Of a stretch of 64,000 bases of DNA, positions 46,190-64,000 are shown in pieces; the stretch's first letter is position 1, and every line of letters begins with the position of its first letter. The position numbers and the translations under genes were made by a program. The notes under the pieces are model-generated. The model searched no databases. It had not been told where the DNA came from and was given only the letters and a program-made list of their open reading frames with translations. Origin of the DNA: Gigantopelta aegis (taxonomy: Eukaryota > Mollusca > Gastropoda > Neomphalida > Peltospiridae). The stretch covers positions 47,422,413 to 47,486,412 of the forward strand of contig NC_054704.1 of assembly GCF_016097555.1 (NCBI RefSeq). Reading direction: 5' to 3'.

Positions 46190-46775
46190 ATGCATTGTCA
46201 TTGGTGTTACTCGGTACCTGGTAACACCAATGACGGGTAACGCCAATGGCAAAATTAGTAAATAATTAATTTATGCTCTCTTAAAAAAACAGTTTAGAAA
46301 ACTGAAAATGTACATCATGTAGCAGACATACTATGTCTATAATAGGTTTCTTAACATTATTATCCATTACATAAATAAGATAGTAACACCAGTGACTGCT
46401 GAATAAACCTACTTTTATATTTTGACGACACATTAATTTCATTTAAACAAAACTACTCACAATTCTCCATTTGTCTGTTGCTTTTGACAAATAATTTTGA
46501 TGACCAATATTTACTGGTGGAATGTTTCATCTAGAGAACATTCAGTTTCTTTTGTTTTCTCATACAGTAACACCAATGACAAAAATTCAGGGACAAGCTT
46601 ATATTGCCCACCATCTTATGAATACGGAAAATATTTACAAGATTCCTTCTTCAGTAAGTCAGCTATCAGTACGTATACATTAACGTTATTCAGTGTTATG
46701 TTGTCTATGATATATTTTAACAGTGCATATTATGTATAGTGTTGTGTTTGGGACAGGTAAAACCAATGACATTTT
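46190..46775. repeat. Dispersed GTAACACCAATGAC motifs
   Basis: GTCATTGGTGTTAC and GTAACACCAATGAC form a perfect 14-bp inverted pair around TCGGTACCTG (46198-46235). Further direct copies or variants follow at about 46237, 46384, 46566 and 46757. The motif spacing is irregular, unlike a satellite. Confidence 0.8.
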
Positions 46776-48120
46776 ACACTAATCCTGAATAAAATCTCCA
46801 TCAAAGCTGATAAGCAGAGAAAAAATTGCTATGACAGGATGATATATTATTAATAAGCTATCATTAATGACAACAAACAAACCTTGTTTTTTATATATAA
46901 ATACAAAAGAAATTGTGTAGGGACATGAAAGTGACACTTTCTGTAGAATGACCCATTTACACATGGTTATGGTTTCACATAATATACAACACAAGTTGAA
47001 TAATGACATGGCACCAGAAGAAATTGAAATGGATGATCTAGCTATTCTGGTATAAAAAATTATGGTGATATATCATGATTTAAAAGATAAATAATACACA
47101 TTACTTGTATTGACTGAATTCAATCTCATCATTTCCGTAAAGTCCGCTTCATTTTCAACTTCTGAAAATTGACTACAGCATTTGGCAATGTTGTGGATTT
47201 TTTGTTATTCTCAGTGACACTTTTTTTTGTGTGGACTAAATACATTTTTTGTTTTCACAGTGTTTTTTTTTATCATGGACATTTTCATAATTGCAGGGGT
47301 TGGAAACACCAATATCTTGACTTCAACCCATTCTCCGAACATCTCTGTTTATAGTTGTGAAAAACAAAGGGCTAACATTTCTAAATAAATTTGAGAAAAC
47401 TAACTTGAATCATGTTTTAAGATTTAAGTACTAACTCTCCAACTTTTTCATGGTTTTTTTCCCCCCTTATTTTGTTAAAAACCATCCTCATAATAATGTT
47501 GACTGTTGCAGAATAGTATATTATGATACATATCATGATTGACATATTGTGATACAAAACTTTTCATAATGCCCACAACCTAAAATTATAATCTTGATTC
47601 ACAAGGACAGTTTGTGTGATTTTAAAGTTGCATAACCACACGCCAACGGAATGACAATTCACATGGAATATTATTTTTAGTAGATCGGGGCTTTGAATAT
47701 TGTTATCCTATTGTTAAGTGACCAGTGAGACATTGTGCAGTGCAGTGTGCTTTTCTGTTGCTGTTTGTGCTTGGAATGGTTGTGATGAGATCAGAGTTCT
47801 TTGGATTGTATGTCCATAGTTTTTATAGACCACATGCATGTGTGAATTCATATTTATTTTAAAATATTTTACAGTTTAGTTCACTGCATGAGTGCCTACC
47901 ATTACTCATCCCCAATTTGAGTACAGGGAATGCGAGGATTCGTTTTGAGTATCCTGAAATTAGTGGAACAAGTATTACAGTTTATTTTTAGAATGCAACC
48001 TATGTATTAGTATAGTGTCATAACTGACTGAGAATGTTGTAAATGATATATAAGTCCAAAGAAAATATTAAAGAAACTGTCGAGAGTTTATTGTCATTGT
48101 AAGATGTGCCCAATAACTAG
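46776..48120. other. Intergenic, unclassified
   Basis: A+T-rich, short frames only. A variant GGAAACACCAATATC near 47303 recalls the motif field upstream. Confidence 0.45.
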
Positions 48121-48838
48121 AAACAGACCCTAGTTGTTAAACACTAAGGCATATTTTTCACTATTAGATATGTTTATCATCAAAGAAAGAAAGAAAGAAA
48201 TGTTTTATTTAACGACGCACTCAACACATTTTATTTACGGTTATATGGCGTCAGACATATGGTTGAGGACCACACAGATATTGAGAGAGGAAACATGCTG
48301 TCGCCACTTCATGGGCTACTCTTAGCAGCAAGGGATCTTTTATATGCACCATCCCACAGACAGGGTGGTACAGCCTTTGATATACCAGTCATGGTGCACT
48401 GGCTGGAATGAGAAATGGGCCCACGATGGGGATCGGTCCCACACCAACTGCACATCATGCGAGCTCTGTACCATTGGGCTACGTCCTGCCCCCATTTATG
48501 ATCACTGATCTCAAACATTATTTATATTTTATTGTTTAGATTATCCATTTCCATGCATCCAAAGTTTTTCTGGTTATCTTGATATTTCTAATGTCACAAA
48601 ATGCATAATTCATATATTTATAAAAACAAAGATGTGTCTGAGTAGTAACAGTTATGGAGTTGCATTTTAGGCTAATTTTTATGGGTATTTCAAGGTCACA
48701 GACTCATATTTCACTCTGTTGTATCCAAATTTGTTACAGGTTTGTAAATTAACCAAACTTAGTGTCCATTTTTACGGGTTGAAACTTTGATCTAGGTGGA
48801 AAATATGCCTTTGTGTTTAAAAACTAGGGTCTGTCCCT
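48121..48838. mobile_element. TTAA-flanked MITE carrying a SINE
   Basis: Left end eroded (AAACAGACCCTAG), right end AAACTAGGGTCTGTCCCT then TTAA. The inserted SINE lies at 48183-48493. Confidence 0.85.
48183..48493 (-). mobile_element. Family-2 SINE inside a MITE
   Basis: Flanked by TTTATCATCA and TTTATGATCA (one mismatch). Tail AAATGTTTTATTTAACGACG, head GGGGATCGGTCCCAC and GGGCTACGTCCTGCCCCC. Confidence 0.9.
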
Positions 48839-49029
48839 TTAACAATTAAATTACATTAAATACATTTTTCTTGTTTAAAATATCTCTGCCTGTATATATA
48901 ATTTGTTTCTGGCTGTGCTAGGGTTACTAGTAGCTCAAACTTTATTTTACTTCCTAATTTGTTTGATGTTATTGGGTTCTGGAGATGGTTTTCGTTGTTG
49001 TTATTGTTGGGTTTGGGGTTGTTTAGTTT

Positions 49030-49230
49030 TTTTGTATTGGCAGGTAAAATTCAGCTTTGGCTACTACAAATATTAGAATGACCAGAAACACATTGGGTAT
49101 ACGCTGATGTTCTAAAGAACAAAATGTAAGTTTAGTCATTAAAAAGACTATATTCGACAAAAATGTTTTAACAAATTAAATTAACACTGGCAGCTAACTC
49201 GTCAGAGTCCCTCTAATTACAGACATTCAT
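49030..49230. mobile_element. Fragment of the MITE family at 60440-60822
   Basis: ACAAATATTAGAATGACCAG, TAAAAAGACTATATTCGACA and GGCAGCTAACTCGTCAGAGT follow the same order as 60675-60815. Confidence 0.7.
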
Positions 49231-49714
49231 GTAAGACACATGACCTAATAACTTGGTCAAGGACATAATAAGAGCTTTTATTACATCTTTGTTCAATTTT
49301 TTACATTTTATTTACTTATTTTCAGCCATATTGATGTTTAATAAATATATATATATATTTAAAATATCAAGGATTGTGTTTGTTATTAAGGTTGGGCCAA
49401 TTTCACAAAACATCGTAAGTTTCGTCTGCGACTAACAGTTATACCTGTCATACGTTAACACATGTTTGGCATCTATTTCACGCAGAAAATTACATCATTA
49501 TGAAAAATACTGCATTTTATAGAGAGAATAAAATGAAATATGTTTTCTTCTAACTATATTTGTTGTATTATAATAGTAATAAGAATTATGGTATTGTTGT
49601 AGATTTATGTTTACGTGTAAAAACTAGGCTTACGATGTTTTGTGAAATTGAGTCCTGAACCTTTTCCACTTATTATTGGCCTATGGTGACTATATGGTCA
49701 TTTAAGTTTTTATA

Positions 49715-50150
49715 TTTATTAGTCCGCTACCAGTCCAGCCGGAGGATACTATAAGTTTCATCTCTGTCCTGTCAGTATGTCTGTCCGTCCATCTGTTCCA
49801 CATAGTTTTCCAGGCTTTTTTTGTTTTGCAATGTGTCAGTATAATGAGCTGAAATTGTGTGTATAGCTTTATCATGTTCTGTTACAGATCAAGTTTGACT
49901 TGCATGGCAATTTACCCATTTTTCACAGAGTTAAAAGCTCTTGAATTCAGGAGGTACAAACATTTGTTTGGCATGGTACGGTTTCATTTTGTGGCTGCCA
50001 CTTGGGAAGATCTAGCAGTTACTTTTTTCAATGATGTTATGGGTCCGGAGGAGTGTATTTTTTGTGTTGGGATGCCCTTGTATTTGAGTGAAATCTGTGA
50101 AGTACAACCATTTAAAGGAGTACTCAAATACATAACAAGTGGCTAATAAA
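49715..50150. repeat. Molluscan interspersed repeat, copy 1
   Basis: Shares TGTGTATAGCTTTATCATGT, GCAATTTACCCATTTTTCAC and CTTGAATTCAGGAGGTAC with 57730-58055. I have the impression of similar repeats in other molluscs; nature unknown. Confidence 0.7.
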
Positions 50151-51215
50151 GGTTTGGCCCTAGTTCTAAGGCAGATTGATATATTGTCGGCCATTACAGT
50201 TGGGTTTTTTTTTTTTTACATTTTGCTCTTTTCACCAACATACATGTATATACAATGTATATATATAGGCCTATATTTTTTAATCGAAAAAAACCAACAA
50301 CCTTGAACAAAAAATTAGGAAGGGGGCAGTTTCTATGTAGGGTTGGGTTCTCAAAGTATGTACCTCAGGAACTAGGATTATATGGACTTTAGTGCAAATC
50401 AAGATGCAAGATTTGGCCCAGCGGTAAAAGGATCAATCCTCGTTGGAAGACCCATTAAAACATCTTTAACGCAGATCATTTTGTATTAGATTATTTGTGA
50501 GAAAAGTTGAATGGCCTCCACAAATAGGTGAATTATTAATATAATTCTGTTGCCTCGAGTACAATTGTTCAAAAGACGTAACTAAATTACATGTTGCTTA
50601 GTCTTCACGTCTAATCATACAGTACTTGTGTTAATTTCTGGAAGCTGTCATCAAAAGAGTCTAGGTGTTTCTAAGCATTGTTGAGAAAAGGAACACACAT
50701 TTACAATGGATAGAGAGTATATTGGACAAAAAAACAAGTTCATTAAATGGAATCAAGTGTTCATAATTCTGTCTTAACCGTCAACACTTCCAGCCTCATA
50801 ATCCTATCATTATGCTAGAAATGGCTTTTTATTTTAGAACCAAATCTAGCAGAAAATATCTCAGTTTAGAATTGTATTATTATTTGTGTTATCTGGCATA
50901 ATAATTATATATACTTTAAATGCAAGACGTTATTCCCTCCAAGACCAAAGAAGAATGTATAATGATGGCAAAAATAAGGGAACACTTGGTATTATAGACT
51001 ACATGTACATTTAATGCACTACTAGCATAGTAATGTCTATGTCGTACAAAACTTTAATGTGGGATTGGATGTCAGAAACAATAACTTCCTGGTATGGATG
51101 GGGGTTCTGGTAGCATTCAGTGTTTATCTGTTACTATATATTTATGTGTGTCTTATTTTTTTGCATCAGTATACTACAATAAATTGAACACTGATGCATG
51201 GGGGAGGTAGTGGGA
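50151..51215. other. Intergenic, unclassified
   Basis: No feature supported. Confidence 0.4.
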
Positions 51216-51278
51216 CGGGGGAAGGGTGGCCCAGTAAAGCGCTCGCCTGATGTGTGATCAGTTTAGGATCAACCCTGA
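51216..51278 (+). mobile_element. SINE head fragment
   Basis: GGGTGGCCCAGTAAAGCGCT (A box) to GTTTAGGATCAACCCTG (B box). Stops abruptly where the mariner-type MITE begins. Confidence 0.75.
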
Positions 51279-51279
51279 A

Positions 51280-51782
51280 ATATCAACTATTAGACCAAAC
51301 ATACGTTTTGACCACAGACATCCTAGTAAAGAACGTTCAGGTCTATTTATCAACACACCGAAACACATTCCATAGTTTGCATGTGCATCATGCAGTTGCC
51401 CCGTACACATGCGTGGGGTGTCATTCTCAATTTTGACAATTTCCAGGAAGGTCGATTAATCACTATGGAACATTATTTCTGTCAATTTGTTTTCATTCTG
51501 TTGATCATGCAGTTGTTATTGTTTTCTTTTTAGTAATTTTTATTGTTTGAATTAGCGATTTACTGATAAAAAAAAATGTCAACTTTCAAATTTCACTTCT
51601 GACCCCAATCATCCTTCAAGATCTTTGGTGTCATAAAACCTACTGTAATACCGAACTACCGGTTGTAATGTTTGCTCAATTAATTCACTATTATTATATA
51701 ACCATTCCCCATAGCTAATATACCATACAATTCTGGCAATTGTTAATTCTTATTAGAGTTTCCCTACTTTTTTTGAAGAGTA
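51280..51782. mobile_element. Mariner-type MITE, left end missing
   Basis: Matches 56408-56899 in direct orientation (AACTATTAGACC, CCCCAATCATCCTTCAAGAT); keeps only the right end CCCTACTTTTTTTGAAGAGTA. Confidence 0.88.
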
Positions 51783-52085
51783 TATATACTGTACATGTAT
51801 ATGTATTTAATGCTTTGTCGAGGAAGTCGATGTGAAATACATTAATTTGTTTTGATTTAGTGCTTGTGCAAATATCTGAGAAGCAATAAAGTTTCAGGGC
51901 AAATTCTTTCAGATCCCCAATCAACAGTATTGTCCCCTTTGCCATTGGTAAATATTATACCTTCAACAGCATCATCATAAAAAGTTAAACAAATCAATTT
52001 CATGTACAAGTACAAAACTTTTTTTTTTTTTCTTTTCAAAATCTACAGAGCATAGCTGTGACTGATAGAAAAAAACAAACAAAAA

Positions 52086-52345
52086 TGTTTTGTTTAATGA
52101 CACCACAAAATCACATTGATTTATTAATCATCGACTGTTGGATGTCAAACATTTGATAATTCTGACTTGTAGTCTCAGAGCAAACATGCTACAATTTTCC
52201 ATTAACAGCAAGGGACCTTTTATTTGCAGGTTCCTACATACAGGACAGCAGATAACACAATCTTTGATATACTAGTTGTGGGGCGTTGGTTGAGATGGGT
52301 AAAACCCCATCAGAAATTGGGTCAATGGAAGGGGCCCCATCTTAC
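52086..52345 (-). mobile_element. Family-3 SINE, minus strand
   Basis: TGTTTTGTTTAATGACACC, ATCGACTGTTGGATGTCAAA, AGCAAGGGACCTTTTATTTG, then the head side. Confidence 0.8.
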
Positions 52346-52447
52346 GCGATAAGTGTAAGTACCTAGTCAAGGGAGGTTAAAAACTATCTGATTTAGCCAG
52401 AAACATATTGCAGATTTGTCTGTACTCTGTAACACTGGAGGTGAGTG

Positions 52448-53053
52448 GAAGTTAGCTCAGTCGGTGGATCCATTCAACTGATTGGGTTTTTTCTTGTTCC
52501 AACCAGTCAGTGTACCACAACTGGTCAAAGGCCGTGGTATGTGCTTTTCTGCCTATGGGGAGGTGTATATAAAAGATCGCTTGCTGTATTTGGAAAAATG
52601 TAGCGAGTTTCCTTTGATGACTTATGTCAGAATTACCAAATGTTTGACATCCAATAGCCGATGGGGGTGGGACGTAGCCCAGTGGTAAAGTGCTCGCTTG
52701 ATACGTGGTCGGTCTGGGATCGATCCCTGTTGCTGGGCCCATTGGGCTATTTCACGTCCCAGCCAGTGCACCACGACTGGTATATAAAAGGCCGTGGTAT
52801 GTACAACCCTGTGTGGGATGGTGTATATAAAAGATCCCTTGCTGCTAATCGAAAAGAGTAGCCCATGAAGTGGCGACAGCAGGTTTCCTCTCAATATCTA
52901 TGGTCCTTAACCATATGTCTGATGCCATATAACCGTAAATAAAATGTGTTGAGTGCATCGTTAAATAAAACATTTCTTTCTTTCCAATAGCCAATGATTA
53001 ATTAATTAATGTGCTCATGTAGTGCTGTTAAACAAAATAAACTTTAACTGTAA
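52448..53053 (+). mobile_element. Family-3 SINE interrupted by a family-2 SINE
   Basis: Head GTTAGCTCAGTCGGTGGATC; left part runs to 52663 and right part 52984-53053 continues with ATTAATTAATGTGCTC. The two parts rejoin at CCAATAGCC(G/A)ATG. Confidence 0.93.
52664..52983 (+). mobile_element. Family-2 SINE, full length, nested
   Basis: Starts GGGGTGGGACGTAGCCCAGT, B box GGGATCGATCCC, ends CGTTAAATAAAACATTTC with CTTT repeats. Target duplication CCAATAGCCGATG (52651) / CCAATAGCCAATG (52984). Confidence 0.95.
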
Positions 53054-53151
53054 CACTGGCGAAATGTAACATTGCAACTATAATAATGGACCTTTAAAGT
53101 GTGATAAACTGCATGGGCAGGACCAAAAGAGTAGAACATAGATATGTATAC

Positions 53152-53157
<6 letters not shown>

Positions 53158-53192
<35 letters not shown>

Positions 53193-53206
53193 TTATTTAT
53201 ATATAT

Positions 53207-53238
<32 letters not shown>

Positions 53239-53240
53239 TA
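53158..53240. repeat. (AT)n and (ATTT)n microsatellite
   Basis: About 30 bp of TA repeats, then TTTATTTA repeats, roughly 210 bp upstream of the LolA-like gene start codon. Confidence 0.95.
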
Positions 53241-53449
53241 ACTTGTGGTGCTTAAAACAGTGCCGTCGTAGCTTCTAGTACATATATTTATACTACTTCT
53301 ATCACACAGATAAACCGGGTAAAAGCTACAATTGTTATCAACAATACATAGTAGGTGTAATACATGTGTGTAGTTAAACAGTTATCAGTCAGTGAAGATA
53401 CTTTGACCCCACACGAGGCAGCTCTACTCCCCCTACACAGAAAACAAAA

Positions 53450-61946
<8,497 letters not shown>

Positions 61947-62115
61947 GTACAAATCTAAAAAGTGCTCAGACTTGCAGCTGAACAGTCGTAGAAGTCATGA
62001 GAGCAGAAAGTTGGCCAACCTTGTGCTGGCAATTGGTAGTCCTACCCTAGCATTAGGCTTTTACTCATTACCTTCTCCAGGCACTATAGTCCATGGGCCA
62101 GATACCGAAACACCC

Positions 62116-62146
<31 letters not shown>

Positions 62147-62599
62147 CTAGGGATTTTTGGAGACAAGTATTTTTAGATACCTCATTATATATGAATTTAA
62201 TATCTGCTTGTCTGCAGCAAAAATGTTGGTGGATTAAAAAAATATCGCCATTTGAATGAGGGTACCGTTGCACATTTTGTGTCCCAAAAACACTATATTG
62301 AAAAATTAAATATAGTGATAAAGTTGTCATCCATATACATTTTTAACAGATATAAGGCCAAAATTAATGATATTCATCCTATACTAGATGTTAATAGTAA
62401 CAAACCAAATAACAATGCAATATGTGGTATGAATAATGATATACTCATCGGCAAAAGTTAAGCAATGCCTGAAATGCTTTATTTTCTATATTTACACATA
62501 TTTTGGGCTGCTTGAACCTTTTACTATTAAAAATTGCACTGTATTTAATATATTGAGGCAGCATTATTCAAATATAGTTCAGTATATCTGCCTATACTA
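61947..62599. other. LolA-like gene intron 5, first part
   Basis: C-run at about 62111-62132 followed by (CA)n; otherwise unrecognised. No continuation exon found. Confidence 0.45.
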
Positions 62600-62985
62600 T
62601 ACTCAACAAAATTAATTAAGGTCCAATAGATATTTTAGTATTTTCCTTTAAATATGGGGGAAAATATTTTTCTCTTGAAAGTTGTCAGCATTTTGGCATG
62701 CTCTTAAACTTAATGACTTAAATGACAATTTTGAGGGAACACAATAACAAATATCATTCTGAACAAATGTGTAACAAATACTAGCCTATTAATGCTCATT
62801 TCAATATTTTTCATAAGTATGTGAAATACCCAGTGTTTTTTGCATGTATAACCAGTAAATGTTTACTGAAACAATGTATAGCAGCCATATATATGACCAA
62901 AACATGCTAAAGTAATATGACAGTAACAAAGAATTATATTATAATATAAGAAAGTTTTCTAGCCCTTAATTAATTTTGTTGAGTA
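62600..62985. mobile_element. Mariner-type MITE, TA-flanked
   Basis: Inverted ends TACTCAACAAAATTAATTAA and TTAATTAATTTTGTTGAGTA with TA duplications at 62598-62599 and 62986-62987. 386 bp, no coding. Confidence 0.9.
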
Positions 62986-62987
62986 TA

Positions 62988-64000
62988 CATGTATGTGCAT
63001 CAGTATTATGAATATGTCCCTCTTTACCGAACCAGTGTTAAAAATTTAAGTTTAACACCAGTGTTAAAAATTTAAAGCATCAGTTTTGTGTACCTACCAT
63101 AATTTCTTTTGCATTACATGTACAAGTCATCTATATCACAGAAGTTCATCTTATACTAGTCTGTGTTTCTAATATTTTTAGATTTGCCTTTATATTTACA
63201 TTGTGCGTAACTTATGCTCAGGTGTATATAATATTGTCTAGGAAAGTTTTGACTTCCTTTCATATTCCTTTGCATTTTCATGCAATTAAAATATGTCTGT
63301 CATGTTCACAGTTTCTAGTATTCTCCTTCTCTAGGCTCTGCTCTGGTTCCTCCATCAGTATGTCCATCAGCGCTCATAGTATAATATCACTATTTCATCT
63401 CTAGTGTTCCTTCTAAAATGTCTCAGCCATATGACAATTTGACTGATACCAAATGACAACTTGGCAAATTGTTCTCTTTATGTGCATTCTCAGAGCATTC
63501 TCAGTGAATACATACATGTAGAGTGGAGAAGGCTGATTTATACTCTACTGTAGTTCAATATTATCATCCTTGGTTTGGCAACAAACATTTCCAGATATTT
63601 CTCAAGTCATGATGTTTTTGTATGTTATTCGCACCTGCACTCCCATAGAGAAGGTATATGAAATGATCTGCTTCTTAAATATATATGAACATTAATTTTT
63701 GCTGAACTTCCATGAGCTAACAACATTTCAAGGAAGTCTTGGTGTTGCTTGAGAATATTCAAAACCTCCAGTTTTCCATTCTGCATAAAAGCACTGTTGG
63801 TATCATAGCTTTAATGGCAAGCACAGCTGGAATTGCTAGTTGGTGTCTTCCCTGTATCCTTAATGATGCTGCGCACATCTATAAGATGCCTCTTTTGCCA
63901 AGTTGAGTTTATAAAAAATTTCGTATCTGGGATGGTTAACTGGCAGCAATGTACAGACAATGAAGTATAATCTTTGTTTCTGCATCTTCTTGTGCACTTT
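62988..64000. other. LolA-like gene intron 5 or flank, nothing recognised
   Basis: A short tandem pair (AGTGTTAAAAATTTAA) near 63032-63075. No exon, SINE or MITE is supportable to the window end. Confidence 0.4.

Noticed and set aside
46497-46739. 80-codon frame containing one Asn-Thr-Asn-Asp motif
   Set aside because: Single frame without splice signals; neighbouring motif copies are not in the same frame.
49859-50146. 95-codon frame
   Set aside because: Lies in an interspersed repeat also present at 57730-58055, where the frame is not kept.

Overview
The window is animal nuclear DNA, about two thirds A+T, with spliced genes, long introns and very many interspersed repeats. The protein families are metazoan. 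The repeats, above all tRNA-headed SINEs whose tails read like 'GTCGTTAAATAAAACA', are a type I associate with molluscs, probably a gastropod; the species is inference. I saw no bacterial-style operon, CRISPR array, genuine tRNA or rRNA gene, and no retrovirus, LTR element or Polinton.

Three host genes are supported exon by exon, with GT-AG introns and consistent phase. (1) Minus strand, 22098 down to 4562: PPT1, palmitoyl-protein thioesterase 1, nine coding exons, 295 residues, signal peptide and Ser/Asp/His triad visible. (2) Plus strand, 22418-40098: TMEM65, an inner mitochondrial membrane protein linked to mitochondrial calcium efflux, seven coding exons, 242 residues. PPT1 and TMEM65 are head to head with only 319 bp between start codons, so they probably share a bidirectional promoter. 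(3) Plus strand, 53450-61946 and beyond: the first five coding exons of a secreted or type I membrane protein that resembles the invertebrate LolA-like-domain family; its 3' end is not in the window.

Nearly everything else is mobile DNA and tandem repeat. PPT1 introns hold a complete-looking Tc1/mariner element with an open DD34E transposase (10030-11590), a decayed L1/Tx1-type LINE split by a THAP-domain fragment (19930-21812), SINEs and hAT-type MITEs. TMEM65 intron 1 is largely a 2.1-kb array of a 46-bp unit. TMEM65 intron 2 is a nest of insertions at least five levels deep (25844-31788), whose layers can be read from target-site duplications. The 13 kb between TMEM65 and the third gene has TTAA-flanked MITEs, SINEs and a field of dispersed GTAACACCAATGAC motifs. 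The third gene's introns hold SINE-in-SINE nests, mariner-type MITEs and large microsatellites.

The most interesting observations are the compact divergent promoter joining a lysosomal and a mitochondrial gene, the datable transposon nest, a group of hAT-type elements that consistently make 5-bp duplications, and the intact Tc1 copy.
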